Positions 45,534-59,124 of a DNA stretch of 64,000 nucleotides are shown here, piece after piece. The DNA is from Eudorina sp. 2006-703-Eu-15 (lineage: Eukaryota; Chlorophyta; Chlorophyceae; Chlamydomonadales; Volvocaceae), in the NCBI GenBank assembly GCA_003117195.1, contig BDSI01000007.1:248001-312000 (forward strand). Reading direction: 5' to 3'. The notes under the pieces were generated by a model. The model was given only the letters and a program-made list of their open reading frames with translations. It was not told where the DNA came from and searched no databases. The position numbers and the translations under genes are program-made. How positions within the stretch are numbered: the stretch's first letter is position 1; the number at the start of each line of letters is the position of its first letter.

Positions 45534-45547
45534 CAGAGGGGGGGGAG
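45534..45547 (+). other. Polypurine tract of the outer element
   Basis: AGAGGGGGGGGAG directly precedes the 3' LTR. Confidence 0.85.
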
Positions 45548-45914
45548 TGTAAGCTTTGCACACCCACAGATAGATAGGAATTACATAAGTAATTCCGACG
45601 AAGTAAATACTATTGCTTCGAACGTAACGCAGTCCAGCGGAGCTGCGTAACGACCCAATCTAACTGTGGATTCTGGACGACATATCGTATTGCCGTTCAG
45701 GCCGCCTGCGGCGGCGCTGCTCAAAGGATTCTCTTTGGTTCTTCGTCGGTGTCTCTGGACACCCCCGTCTTTGGACACCTCCATCCTGGATATAGATGTA
45801 TCTCGTAATGCCTTACGTCGCGCGTTGCATGCGAACCACCTTTGTGGCCATATCTAAGTTACCTCACGATCCTCCTAAGTAATTCTAGACTACCTCTTAC
45901 GGTTAAGTCTTACA
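45548..45914 (+). repeat. 3' LTR of the outer gypsy element
   Basis: 367 bp, identical by eye to 24246-24612. The DNA right after it (CCATCTCACCACTATC) matches unit 1 at 13,182. Confidence 0.95.
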
Positions 45915-47209
45915 CCATCTCACCACTATCACTTTCTTCCCGAACCTCCAGACTGTCGTCAACTGACGCTAGGCCAATGAGATAGATTGAGTCACTGTTT
46001 GGATCCATTTCGGGAATTGGCACGAAAGCTGCGCCGTTCCTGCCGCCGTGCTCGTCATAGTATAGTGACGCATGGTCGGACCAGCTTCAGAACTGGGCCC
46101 GAAAGGGAAGCCCCTGCCTGGCTGTGCCTTTCCGACCGCTCTGCGTGGTTTCCGACGTTCCAAAACGTCCCTTGCGTGCGGTTTTGAACTGTTCGGGGGA
46201 AACGCTTCATTGCGGTGCGTGACGGTGACCTTTGCGTGGTACATCGGGTGTTTAGGTTCCGTCACTCCTGCGGACAATCCACTTCTGCAGCAGTTTCGTT
46301 GTGCAGCCGAGCTTGCATCACCTGCAGCGGTGCTTCCCTTTCTCAAGCACACCGCTTCGCATCCGGCTCATACACCGTTGCTCCTTGCGACTTCCAACGA
46401 TAACCACCTTGCCAGCAGTTTGTTGGGCCTCGTAATGCCTGTATCCGTTCCTGCCCGCTCTGTTGCTGAGATCTCAGCTGGCAGCTTGCGCACCTGAGCT
46501 GCTCGGCCCTGCCCAAATGGTTCTCACGCCTCGGACCTCACGGCATTGTCTGCATTGTTCCCGTACGTTTCCCGTTTGGTGTGAGTGCGTTCGGGTGCAT
46601 TTGGGGATGCGCCTGACTGGAGCATGTCGCCCGTTTTCGTTCCGCTTCGGTTCGGTTACACAAACCTTCATTGCTGCTTTTCCGATTGTGGACGTGTGCA
46701 TCCGGGCTGTTTCGTGTACTGTTGTTCTTGTTGCTGAGCCGCGACCGGCTGACTTACTCAAACGGACCAGCTAGGGCTACCTTCGACTGAACTCAAGCCG
46801 GCTGCCGGGCCCCGGCAGCCGAGATGTTCCCGGCGTCCCGTACCGCGCAATATAAGTCGCAATGACTTCCCATTGCCTCCCTTGTTGACCTCCTGCTAGA
46901 TGCTTTGTTCTCAATTCAACCCCACACAATTCTCACCAACAAGCTGCGTCACCTGAAACACACTAGCTCCGAATCGTCGAATTGGATTTGAAGGAGCTCC
47001 GGTCAGTGCGGGCCAGGCCAGACTTCCTCCCGTACATGTACGACTGACAAACAGGTGCATTGCATCCCAATTCATCTTCACCGTGACGACTCCAGCCATC
47101 AACCTGCGCTGTATAGAATTCCCTCAACATATAAACATTTACATCTAATCACGATTTTGCAACGTGCAGTTTACGGACGTTATACCCTATGTAAGGATGT
47201 GGCACGGAG
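45915..47209. other. 5' flank of coiled-coil gene copy 2
   Basis: Matches 13,182-14,477 of unit 1 nearly base for base. It includes the TATA-like box at 47130-47135. No gene is supported. Confidence 0.6.
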
Positions 47210-49005
47210 ATGTCCGGCAGTGAGGACAACGTGCAGGATTTACTACGACAGATCGTTGCTCAGGTTACTCACCTCTCCGAGAATCTAGAGGAAAACCGGA
47301 GGCAACTCGCCCAATTCCGAGAAGAGACCAATAGGCAACTCGACCAATTCCGAGAAGATACCAATAGGCAACTCGACCAATTCCGAGAAGATACCAATAA
47401 GCGACTAGACGAGACCAATAAGCGACTAGACGAGACCAATAAGCGACTAGACGAGACCAATAAGCGAGTAGACCAGCGACTAGATGAGACCAATAAGCGA
47501 CTCAACAAGATGGACAAGCAGTTCAAGGAGATACAGAAGGGGGTCAACTCGGCAGGGTGCATGCTTGGCGCCACGGTGGAGTCAGCCCTGAGGTAAGTGA
47601 CCCCGAGATGGTGAAGTGCCCCCGAGATGGCGACTGGCACATTATAATTTCTGCAGGATCAACATCGGCGAATTCCAGGGCAAGGGCCGCTCCAAGGGGA
47701 AGACTCTATGGGGCGTGGAGGACATCGCCAAAGCCATCCTGGAGGGCAAGTGTCCCACGGTAGCGGCGCGAGACCTGCTAAAGGCAGCCAACCAGCTTGC
47801 CGAGGCAATCGTCACACGCCGCATCCCAGAGCGCTACATAACGTAAGGTTTGCACGGGTCGCAGCAACTTTTGCTGCGCAATACCACAGGGAGCATTTTC
47901 GGAAAGCGGTTGAGCATGCAGAACGGTCCCTCTTTTACTCGTTTCCCATCAGGCGAATTCATACGCTTATCTGCAACTCGACGGGTGAGGACAAAGGTCT
48001 TGTGTACCTGAAGAAGGCTCTGGCTGCGCACAACTGGCTGGAACCCTTAAACCCGACACAGCTTGGAGACTTTCTGCGTTTCGTTCAGTCGGGTCGGCCG
48101 GTTCCGTCGGTGGCGCAAGCCCCAGCCGGCGTCCCTGAAGCGTCGGGCAGCACAGTCGGTGACACGCGCTCCGTTCAGTCGGGTCAGCCGGTTCCGTCGG
48201 CGGCGCAAGCCTCAGCCGGCGTCGCCGAAGCGTCGGGCAGCACAGTCGGTGATAGGAGTTCCGTCGGCAAGCGCGCCGGCAAGAACCGCAAAGGCCACGT
48301 ACCGCTGACCCTCCTGCTGGGCAAACTGCTGGGGTACCTCAAGGCCGGGGACCAAGATGCAAAGATGGGCCGTCTGCTGGCCGTTGGTGCGGATGGTAGC
48401 CTTGGCATTGCCATGCTGCAATTCGCAGCGACCATGGCGGACACGGAGCCCACAAAGCCAGCGACCCGGTACAGCGACATCATCCTGCCCTTGACACGCG
48501 TTCAGTTCGACGTGCAGGGTACCATCAAGGTGCGTTTGCGGGGTCGACAGACTGTGAGATTGCCAACACGAACTTCGGGTGCATGCGATGGGTGTGGATG
48601 CATTAGCGTTGTGGTTGTATTTGATATTTGTGCGCCTTTTGCAATTGCGGTGGAGGGTGGGGTCGAATGCCTGCTTGCTGCCAGTGGAGAGGACATGGTG
48701 GGTCTGGCTAGCCAACCAATCATCCACTGAGTGGAGCATGCTTGCCATGATTGCAGCTGACTGAGACGACGGCGACAACGGAAGCTGGTGAGATCAAACA
48801 GAACGATGCCCACTACGGCGTTGCCAAGGGGCAGCTCAGGCATCGACTGAAATTGCTCGAGTGGGCTATCAAGGTCCTCTACCCCAACATCAACAACGTC
48901 ACCAAGGTCGGCCACGTCTACTTCCCGCTGGGATCAGAAAGCAAACCCAGAAGGGGCACCGAGACGGACGACGATGGGATCATCTACGAGACGCACTACT
49001 TGTAA
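47210..49005 (+). CDS. Coiled-coil protein with PD-(D/E)XK-like C-terminus, copy 2 (464 aa)
   Basis: Exons 47210-47592, 47657-47842, 47953-48529 and 48757-49005, all with the same splice signals as copy 1 and fully open. It has the same length as copy 1 because two changes cancel. Seven residues of the leading coil (near KENTEKL) are missing and one extra RLDETNK unit is present. Other differences are few (GEDKG for GEDKC, ILPLTRV for ILPSTRV). The putative catalytic D, E-x-K and following Gln are conserved. Preservation of the frame in a duplicated copy suggests function or recent origin. Confidence 0.75.
47303..47497 (+). repeat. Coding coil repeats, copy 2
   Basis: Residues 32-96: three 11-residue units (the first is QLAQFREETNR), three RLDETNK units and one RVDQRLDETNK. 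Confidence 0.9.
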
Positions 49006-51831
49006 GGGTCTCAACACAGCAGTATCCGTGGAAGGGGCCGCGGCAACGGCCGCTCTGTGCTGGTCGTGTCGGCGTCGGCGTCTCAGGACTGCGCGGTTCA
49101 GGCGTCGTCTTGAGGTAGCACCAGCAGCGCAGTGAGGGCTGTGGAGATCGGGCAACGGTGGCACGTCCAGCAACAGCAGTGAGCCACAGGGTTGTGGGGT
49201 TCAGGTGACTGCAGCACTGGACTAGGCTGTTCCGGCCATGGCAGCAAAGGGCTGCAAGGCGCCGGCCACATCAGTGCAGGCTTCGTGCCGGCTGTGAGGT
49301 TCAGATGATGATAGTGCAGCGCTGCACAATGCTGGCAGGCATAGTGAGGGGCTTCAGGGTTCTGGCGCCGGAGGAGGGGACTGTGATGACAAGGAGCTGC
49401 GAGGCCCATGCGACGGCGGCTGGCAGCAGTGGGGGGCCGCGGGGCTTCATTAGCGCCGGAGTTGCGCTACGCGTCTATGTGGCGGCGACAACAGCCGGGG
49501 GCTGTGAGATGGTTATGACACTGACGTTGGGACTGGCGGCGCCAATTGCAGTGCGGCGCTGCGGGGCATGGGCAATGGTGGCGCCTGTCTGAGTGGCGCC
49601 GGTGGGAGCAGCATGGGGCTGCGGGGCCCAGGCGAACGGCGGCTCTGGGCTTCATTGTTGCAGCGACAGCAGCGCGGCAATAGTGTTGCTCTGCATATCG
49701 TGGCTGGTGACAGCAACCGAGGCACCGAGGCGCATGCGACGTTGGCGCCTGGCTTAGCATCTCTTTCAGGAGCGCGGAGCTCAGGTGGCGGTGGCTCTGG
49801 GCTGGTCGGGCTGGGGAGGCAAGGCCAAATTTAGAGGGCTTGGAGACGGCCGTGCTGGGCTATGCAGCGCCGTATCAACGGCGCGGATCACTCAGGCACT
49901 TGGCGTAGATGTTGCGGCGACATTAGCGTGGGCTGTACAGCTCATGCGACAGCACTTCTCGGGCTAGCGGTCCGAGTGTCAGTGCGGGCTGCGTGTCTCA
50001 TGCCACGGCGGCGATGCCGGGTAATGTTGGCGTCGGCACGTCGAGACCCAGCTGCACATCTCAGGCGTCGTGGCGTAGGTGACAGTTGTGTTGTGGTGAG
50101 GATCAGGCGACGCTGTTGACGGCAGCCATGGTACTGTTGGGTTGGGCGGGATATGGAAGGAGCAAGCGTGGAGCCGGGCCGAACCTAACAATGGCGGGGC
50201 AGGGTTTCGACGGGTTTCGACAATAGGCAAACGAAGCATGCGCTCGGCGGTGTCCACGGTGGTGGGTAGAGCCACGACGCTCTAGCGAAGGCAGTGTGAG
50301 ACGCTTTGGTGCCGACGGCTGCGAGTGGTCAGGTTTTTCGGCGGCATAGGGCTGGGCGGCATCATTAACAGCTTTAAGGACTGGGAGGCTAGCGCAGGAT
50401 CGCCAGTACAGGCTGGATCAACTGGGAGGCTAGCGCAGGATCGCCAGTACAGGCTGGATCACCGCAATGGCTTTGACATTGTCAGAGAATGGGGTTCTCG
50501 TGACTGCAGCGCTGACCGTTACGGTGTCGGTAGCAGTGAGGCACAGCCAAAAGGCTCGGGTGCGAGTAGAAGCGCCAAGGCATCTGCTGCGCCATCGTTG
50601 CAAGCCAACCCCATTTCGCAAAGATTCACTGGCTTGCTGGCATGCGGGCCGAGTTCCAGTAATCGATTCCAAGACGGACTAGCAACGGCATCGCACCCAC
50701 GCCATATCCGCGACCAAAAATGTGGGTACGATATCACATAGGAGCACGACCGCAGATGTACGGCACTGTGTCCAGCAAACGACATTTCAGTTCCATGCCG
50801 ATCCTGGACTCCGCTCCATACACGTAAGGTTGGATTCGTTTCATTCCTGTACGAGCCAACCTGCTCAGGCAAGCATGAATGGCGAATTTGTAGCCCCATG
50901 CACTTCGCGGACGCAGCAGCTGCCGTCCTCTGCCCTGCTCTGCCGTCTGCCACCGCATACAGCGGCCGGCGTGCGCAAATCGTGCCTTGCAGCGCACCTC
51001 TAACACGTTTCAGCGGCGTCTACACTTCCACAGCAGCTGGACAGCGTCCCTCGCTCGTCCACAAATCGTACGGCGACTCTAACCCACCGGACACCAATTC
51101 TTCAAACCCGCCACCCGCGCCATCTGACGAGTTCTTCCGCACCCGGATCCGCAGCGCCTGCATGCCGCCGCCCGTGCGGATTCACCCGGATCCAGATCCA
51201 GATCCCTGCGGAACCCAGATCCGCGTACGACGTGGATCTTCCACACAGCTTCCCACGTCTGCACCCCTAGGGGTTCCCCCCGCTTCACACACATAGTGCC
51301 TCGGGGGCGGGGCTGTATCTATCGGGGTGCCTGGACGAGTAATCTTTCTAAACACATAGTGCCTCCCGCACCGCCTCCCCCTCCCTACATGTACCTCCTT
51401 GTACCTCGTCTCCTCGCTAGATGCCCCAGACCTCCCTGACACCAGGCCGATGTAGCGGGAGGCAGACCGCATGTCTGATGACTGGTTCCACATCGGCCGT
51501 GGCATCTCACCGCACGCCTGCCTTGCCTGCCTACGAACACCCCCTCGCCCGACGAAACATGCATTCCAATGCATTCGCAAACGCCCGTACTTCAAATCGG
51601 CTCGCCCGTGGCCCCGTGGCCCCTATTCGTGCCCCTCCCCCCCACACACACACACCGGCGATACCGCCCGGACGTGCTGGCCTCGCCTCTGCCGCCTCCG
51701 CGCCGTCGCCCTCGCCGGCGCCTCACCTCCAGCCCGGTGTCGGGAGGGAGCGCGCCAAAGCGCACTAACGGGGGCCCTTTCATGACCGCCCCCCTTAGAG
51801 ATCCCTCATCGAAGATCTCCCTCTCTCTATC
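49006..51831. other. GC-rich spacer of unit 2
   Basis: Same as 16,274-19,082, including the 41-bp doublet at 50,380-50,461. Near 50,635 unit 2 has a few extra bases (GGCTTGCT), and near 51,311 an extra ~9 bp. No gene is supported. Confidence 0.55.
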
Positions 51832-54054
51832 TCACAGATCCAACGTGAGGTGGTTGGCAAGGTGGTGCAGCTCGGGCTGCTCATGCACCCAGTGCGCGAA
51901 GCTGGTGCGCTTGTCGGCGCCCTGCTCCAGGTAGCATCTGAGGGGCAGAGCGCGTAAGTGGGTGCGTGGGTGGGTGGATTAAGTGGGTGAGTGGATTGCG
52001 CGCGTGACTGGGTGCGTGGATTGAGTACGTGAGTAGGTGAGTGAGGGGGTTCAAGCGGCGACCATGAGGGTCAGGCGGCAATCTGCTGGTCTGCCAGGTC
52101 GCGTTACCCGTGGGTCAGGACCGCGGGGCGGAGTGCCCAACGAACACAACGAACTCGCTGCCTTGGCCCGCCAGAACTTGCGGCGAGGCCCGGCGCCTCG
52201 TGTAGAACCTCCAAGCCAGCGCCTGATTTCCCACGCCCGGCAATCCCACGCCCGGCAAGCCAGCGCAACGAGGAGCCCCCGGCAATGAGACCACCCAGCA
52301 GCAAAAGCACAGACGCCCCCACCTGTACGAAGTAGCGTTTCAGGTAGTGCAGCCCCAGTTGGCGCGCCGCAAACTGCGGCCCCATCGGCGCCACCACCGC
52401 CGCGGCCGCACCGCCGCCGCTGGGCGACGCGCCCGAGGGCCAAGCGGCGGCGGCGGGGGCCGGCGGGGGCGCCTCCGCCTGCGCCTTGCAGTTGTGGATG
52501 TCCAGCAGCAGGTCCCCCACCAGCTGCCCCACCGTCGAAATGACCGCGTCCACCGCCAACTTGGCCTCAAAGCCGCCCTGCATCAACCTGCACAGCGACA
52601 TGATGCCGCGGTACTCGCCCGCCGCACCGTCCAGCGACAACATCCCCGAAGACCGAATTGACATCGGGCTGCCGCCGCCTGGGCCACCTGGGCCAACACC
52701 AGCACCACCACCATTCTGTTGCTGTTGCTGTTGCTGCCGTTGCTGCTGCTGCTGCTGCTGCTGGCGGGAGAGGTAGGTGCCCAGCAGCGCCGCCACGAAG
52801 CGCGCTGAGGAGCCGGTGGGGGTGCGGGAGAGGATGAGGTGCAGCACCCGGCAGCCCGGCTCCGCCTCCTGCGCGGCGGCGGTCACCTCGGTCAGCTGGC
52901 CGTGCAGCGCGTTCACGTCGGCGGCCTCCGGGGTGCGCTCGCGGGAGAGGGGGATGCGACGGTAGCTGATGCGGAAGCCGGCCTCCTCCAGCTGCTGCAT
53001 CAGCTGCGGGGACCAGGGGCGGGGAGACAGAGAGAAAAGGACGGCGTGTGTGATAGATGGATGGATAGGAGGCGGGTGTGTGAGGGCGCGTGGGGCGGCG
53101 CGAGGCGTGTGTGGATACCCGGCGGAACGAAGTGAAACCGATGGAGAGTGACCCCAATGTCTATACCACACCCCACCACCTGCCCACCACCAGCCCACCA
53201 CCAGCCCACCTCCAGAGGTGACAGCAGCGCACTCGGTGAGTCCGGGTCCAGGGTCTCCCAGAAAGGGGCCACCCCACTGCCCGGGTACAGGTCGACCAGG
53301 TGGGTGACGTCATCGGGCTTGGCGGAGGCATCCCCGGCGGCGGCAGGGTTAGCGTCGCCGGCGGCGGCGGCGGCGGCGGCGTCGACCTCGGGGGGCGTGG
53401 CTGGCGCGGGCGGCGGGGAGCCGGGTGTGGACGAGGGCGCGGGGCTGGCGGCCTTGGCTGCGGAGCTGGCGGTAGGTGAACCCCCTGCACATAGGGTACG
53501 TAACGCCATGTTGGAGGGTGAGAGGAGGTCGCAAGAACACCCGCATTACGGCAGTATGTTGTGGAAACAGCGTGTCGTCAAAACAAACCTTTAAACGTTC
53601 CGAACCGCATTCGATTGCAAACGATCTGCTAACGGAACGATGTGAAGAAGCCGACAGCGCAATACCGATCCGGTCGGCGCTGGCGCCCCATCGACCCGTC
53701 CGCGAGGCCCCGGCCATACAAGCCCTGCCGTACACGCCTCGGTGCGTGTCGTACTGCCGTACTTTGGCTTTGAAAATGCCCACAGCCGCCCACATATGAA
53801 TATTTAACTCTAAACACTCCCCCTCGGGCCCCGGCGTGCTCACCGTTGGCGCTGCGTCGCGGGGGCGTCATGCGGGGGACTGCGGACGCGGGCGCGTGGG
53901 CTTGCTCCCGGTGCAGCAGCACCCGACTGCCCCACAGCGCCGCCTCGTCCATCACGTCCTCCTTCAACAGCAGCTCCAGCTCCTGGGAGGGGGAGGGGGA
54001 GAGGGCAGGCAGGCCGCGGGAGTGCGGGTGAGGATGTGAGGGTGAGTATCAAAG

Positions 54055-54819
<765 letters not shown>

Positions 54820-54887
<68 letters not shown>
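54820..54887. repeat. (GT)n microsatellite between the two LINE copies
   Basis: About 34 GT units joining the 5' end of the short LINE copy to the 3' end of the longer one. Confidence 0.95.
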
Positions 54888-54891
<4 letters not shown>

Positions 54892-57408
54892 CGTTACATA
54901 TCTGCCGGGCCGACACTGGCCGGGGGCGCTAACCCGCCCCATACGGGAGACCGCCGAAGCACTTTCCCCCGGATACGGGGGAAAGGGGCGTAAGGGGCCT
55001 CTGTCCCCTCGCTCTCAACCTAGGGCGCGTGCCCGATCCCCGAGGATCGGTGACCGCTGTGCCCCCTCAAGGGAGTGGGCGAAGGCCCATCCCGGGCGGT
55101 CTGCGCCTCGCAGTCCGCTGTTCAACCTCCTCAAGTCCTTGCAGCACCCAGGGCGCGTTTCGGAGGCGCGCCCCTGCTTGGTGCGGTAAAACTAGCCTGG
55201 TCCCGCGTCCTAACCTAATCGTAATAGCTAGGGTTGCACCCTCCGGCAGGCCTGCCTGTCCAGCTGAGCCAGAGCGAGGCGGCTCGCACGCGTCAGGCCT
55301 TGCTGGGTCCGGGTATGCAGTCGGGTGCTCCATGATGGGGCTATGGTTTGCACAAGGCAGCACATCACCACGCAAGCTTCCCTGTCGTACACCCCTTCCC
55401 GTCGCAAGCGGCCCTCGCCTACACGTCCCGCTCGCTGCCAACTCCCACTGGTCTGGCCCGACCCTCCTCGGGCACCCTCGGATCCCCATCGTGCCCGGAA
55501 GTGGGCTTCCCTAGTCCCAATCCCTACCCCCTAGCGTCTCGCGCTGCTATCTATCCATCACGAGTCTACGTCTACTGGCTGCACGCAGCGGATCCGGCCG
55601 TCCACCACCGATAGGATTGGGTGGTCCGGTCCCACCCCCTCCCATCCCCGTCGCGGTCGGCCCAGTTCTGCGAAACTGGCCACCCGCTGCCAGAACTCCA
55701 TGACTGCGCGCGCCTTAGCTACATCAACCGGCGACGGGGCAGCCGGCGCCCCCGGCACGGGCTGTGCGCCGCCGTGGAGGGTCGCTGCACGTAACCCCAC
55801 CCTCGCCCGCTCCATGGCCGTCAGCGCCGCTAGGGCAACGATGTCCCAAACCCCTTGCTGTACCCCCTGTGGCGGCTCAGCCAGCCACACGTTGGCTCGG
55901 GTGATGGGGCCCGGAACGTGTACCCCGATCTGCTGTATCACTGCCTGAGCGACCGGGCATGCCCAGAAATGGTGTGCCCGTGGTGAACACGGGTGGGGCC
56001 CCGCACCGCCGTACTCGCCACACCCGCACGCCTCGGGGTGGGCGTTGTGGAGGTGGCTGTTGCCAGGCAGCGGGACCCCGTCAACCGCCAGGCGCCACAG
56101 TGTTTCTTTGTGCTCTCGTTCCCACTTGATGGCCCAAAGCCGCTGTAGAGTGGCAGGCATGCTGAATGCCGGGGCCCAGCCACTCCGTCTGTCTCAAGCT
56201 GTCCCCTGGCCTCCTGCTCGTATTCCGCATGCTGTCGTGCCCGTGCGGCCGCCACCTCCTGCATCTGCAGCTGTGTCGCCAGCCGGACCGTCAGGCCACT
56301 AAGCTTGACCGTCAGCGAGTTGGCTAGCCTCCACCCCATCCGGTCCACAAGCCGCCGACGGGTCTCTTCCTCAGACTCCAGGTCCCCCGCCCGCTCGGGA
56401 TGGTCCAGCACCGCTGCTGCAGCTCCCCGCCACTCGTCGCTGATGTCGGCGAGTAGACAGTGGATGGCCGTCAGGGTCGGCCCCCGCCTTAAGGTCATGG
56501 ACCCCTGTGGACCCAGGTGGTCGCGGACCCACGCGTCCCATCCAGCACCGGCTGCGGGTGCCTCGCCGGCTGCACGCGCGACCCGCACTGCGTCCCCAAC
56601 TGTGCGAAGCTTCCCGCATGCTGCCAGGCGTGTGTGCCGCCTCTCCAGGCCGGGCCACGCTGGCGGGTCCGCGGTGTCCCGCGTCTCCACCGGCGTGAAG
56701 TCCGGGTCCGTGTCGCCTGTGCGGTCCTCCATGCCATCGTCCGCTGCCCCCGGAGTGGTGTTAGGTAGGAGTGGGTTCCCCCACAAGGGGATGTTGAAGC
56801 ACCAGTCGCCGGCCGCCGGGAGTGGGGATGAGTCCACATCTTGCACCGGCGGGAGGCGGCTGAGGGCCCCCATGATTCTGCGGATGTCCTGCGGCAGCGA
56901 TGCCAATCCAGGCAGCGTGTCCGCGCTGTCTGGTGGGCCTGCCGTCAGTACTGAGCTGGGGCTAAGATTCGGGTGGTGGTGCCGAAGGTAGGTGGCCGTC
57001 ACCTGCGCCCACGGGTGGCCGCGCACCCCTGGCGGTTGGCCCACCGACCGGGCCAGGCGTGTCGCCCACACAGCCTCCCGCGCGTAGCAGTGGGCTTTGA
57101 GTGGCAAGAGTCCGAAACCGCCCGTGGCCGGGTGGCCATAGAGCAGCTGTCGGGGGACGCCCGTTAGGCGTTGGAAAGGCGTCACCGGGCTGACCCGCCG
57201 GTCCCGACGGCCGCGGCCCAGCTCTCCAGTTGTTCCTCCTCGCCTTGTGTGGGGAGGCCGCCATGTTCCCAGTGGTACGTATCCAGTTGGAGTGCGTAGG
57301 CAGAAGCCCCCGCACAGCGACCGAATACAGTCAGCGGCGGTCTGGTGAGGCGGTCCATGCGTTGTCGGGCTGTCAAGAGGGACTGCTGCCGGGTGGGGGC
57401 AAGGAGGG

Positions 57409-57410
<2 letters not shown>
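54888..57410 (-). mobile_element. LINE copy 2, 5'-truncated (2.5 kb)
   Basis: Its 3' UTR is 54,888-55,557, followed upstream on the minus strand by the C-terminal part of a LINE ORF2. Both ends abut GT tracts, so it sits inside a microsatellite. Confidence 0.8.
55558..57410 (-). pseudogene. LINE ORF2 C-terminal fragment (zinc-binding RT tail)
   Basis: Three reading frames follow each other on the minus strand. The first part ends near 57,190 (AYALQLDTYHWEHGGLP). The second runs from ~57,190 to ~56,170 (YGHPATGGFGLLPLKAHCYA). The last runs from ~56,160 to the stop at 55558 (KETLWRLAVDGVPLPGN, ACGCGEYGG, HHFWACPVAQAV). The Cys/His cluster C-x-C...HHFW-x-CP is the zinc-binding tail seen in plant and algal LINE reverse transcriptases. 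RT itself is missing by 5' truncation. Frameshifts near 57,190 and 56,160 disable it. Confidence 0.7.

Positions 57411-57504
<94 letters not shown>
57411..57504. repeat. (GT)n microsatellite upstream of the LINE
   Basis: About 47 GT units, directly adjoining the truncated 5' end of LINE copy 2. Confidence 0.95.
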
Positions 57505-57507
<3 letters not shown>

Positions 57508-57895
57508 ATTGCAACCCGCCCGCCCGCCCGATCCCAGGTGGCAATATACTTACCATAGAACCTGTGAGGAAAAACTTACCAGATGCAGGCGCGCGGACAA
57601 GGCAGCCGCGCCACCACCGCAAGGCAAATCATACCGCAAAAACTAAATACGGAGACGCACGACGCACGCAAACGGATTGGTTACCGACCTGTAAAATTTA
57701 TGACGAATATATGGTGACGGTCCCCACGGAAGCAGCGTCGGTCGTCCATCATGCGGGAACGCGGAAGGAAGTAAGATGTGCGGCAAAGCGGATGTGTGTG
57801 TGTGTGTGTGTGTGTAAAAAATGAGGGTGTGAGGTGCGGGTGCGGGTGAGGATGTGGGGGTGAGTACAAAAGAGGGGTGTGTGTGTGTGTGCGTG

Positions 57896-57936
<41 letters not shown>

Positions 57937-58248
57937 AATTGAGGGTGTGCGGGTGCGGGTGTGAGGTGCGGGCGAGGAGCACGCTGATGACAAACGGAAG
58001 CACTACCCACCATCCAACGAACCAAAACAATCGCGCGTCAGCACACCGCATCGGGGAGAAGAGAAGCCAAGTGTGCGCTGCACGCGGAATGCTGGGTACC
58101 CAGCGCCACGGTAGACGACGCCCTAGGCCAAAAGAGAACCGGGACCCGTGGGTCACGTCCGGCTGCCTGCCCGCCCCTCCCGGGGCCCCTTCCTCTAGAG
58201 TCTAGACCCTCCCTGGACAGCCCGCAGGGCCGCCCCCCCCCAACCTAC
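57505..58248. other. Rest of the enlarged paladin intron
   Basis: The block 57,505-57,790 is absent from unit 1. Further GT runs occur at ~57,797-57,813 and ~57,879-57,931. From ~57,815 on it resembles unit 1 at 21,340-21,765. No exon. Confidence 0.55.
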
Positions 58249-58509
58249 CTGCAGCTGCGCCGCGTGGATACCCGCGTGGTGCATCGCCGCGGCGGGCATC
58301 TCCAGCTCGCGCCGCATGTACGGCGTCCCGTTGACGTACACCACCAGCTCCTCACGCACGTCGGAGATGACCACGTGGGCGGGGGATCCCCCCCCGGCGG
58401 CGGCGCCCCCCGGCCCCGCACCCAGACGCCGCAGCAGCGCCGCAAGCTCCGAGGAGGGCACGTTGCCTGGGCGGGCAGGGAGAAGGGAAAAAAATGTTGA
58501 ACATAAAAA

Positions 58510-58660
58510 GCGGTTGCGTGTGCAGGCAAGGAGACAGGAATATAAAATGACGTTGGAACGTCAAGGCGGTTGGTTGCGTGTGCAGGCACGGAGACAGGAA
58601 TATAAAATGACGTTGGAACGTCAAGGCGGTTGCGTGTGCAGGCACGGAGACAGGGATAAA
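58510..58660. repeat. Minisatellite of ~57-60 bp units in a paladin intron
   Basis: A unit starting GCGGTTGCGTGTGCAGGCA occurs two and a half to three times; the second has an extra TGGT. Unit 1 has a single version near 22,036. Confidence 0.85.
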
Positions 58661-58916
58661 AGAAAAAATGGTTCTAACTTCAAAGCAAAGGGCGTCGCTG
58701 CGGTGGTCCTGGCAAACATGCTGACTGCATTTTTCATCGCCTGACTGCCAATTATATACAGTACTGACAAGCACGCCAGTTAAAGACGATGCTGTTTACC
58801 GTGACGCACGGTACCAAGGGGGGGGGGCTAAACCGCCGCCCATAAGAACTCGGCAGCAGATATACTGGTGGCGATGATAACCAACACACACACACACATC
58901 TCTCGGTTTATTTTAA

Positions 58917-59124
<208 letters not shown>

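Larger units (their letters stand above)
24246..45914 (+). mobile_element. Outer Ty3/gypsy LTR retrotransposon, defective, with nested insertions
   Basis: Two 367-bp LTRs, identical by eye, bound the element and begin/end TGTAAG...CTTACA. A primer-binding site follows the 5' LTR and a G-rich polypurine tract precedes the 3' LTR. Without the nested insertion the element is about 7.9 kb. Protease, RT, RNase H, integrase and chromodomain come in gypsy order. There is no target-site duplication: CATAC precedes the left LTR and CCATC follows the right. The flanks map to places ~965 bp apart in unit 1. The coding region has at least one stop and one frameshift in pol and more in the upstream ORF, so it is not autonomous. 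Confidence 0.9.
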
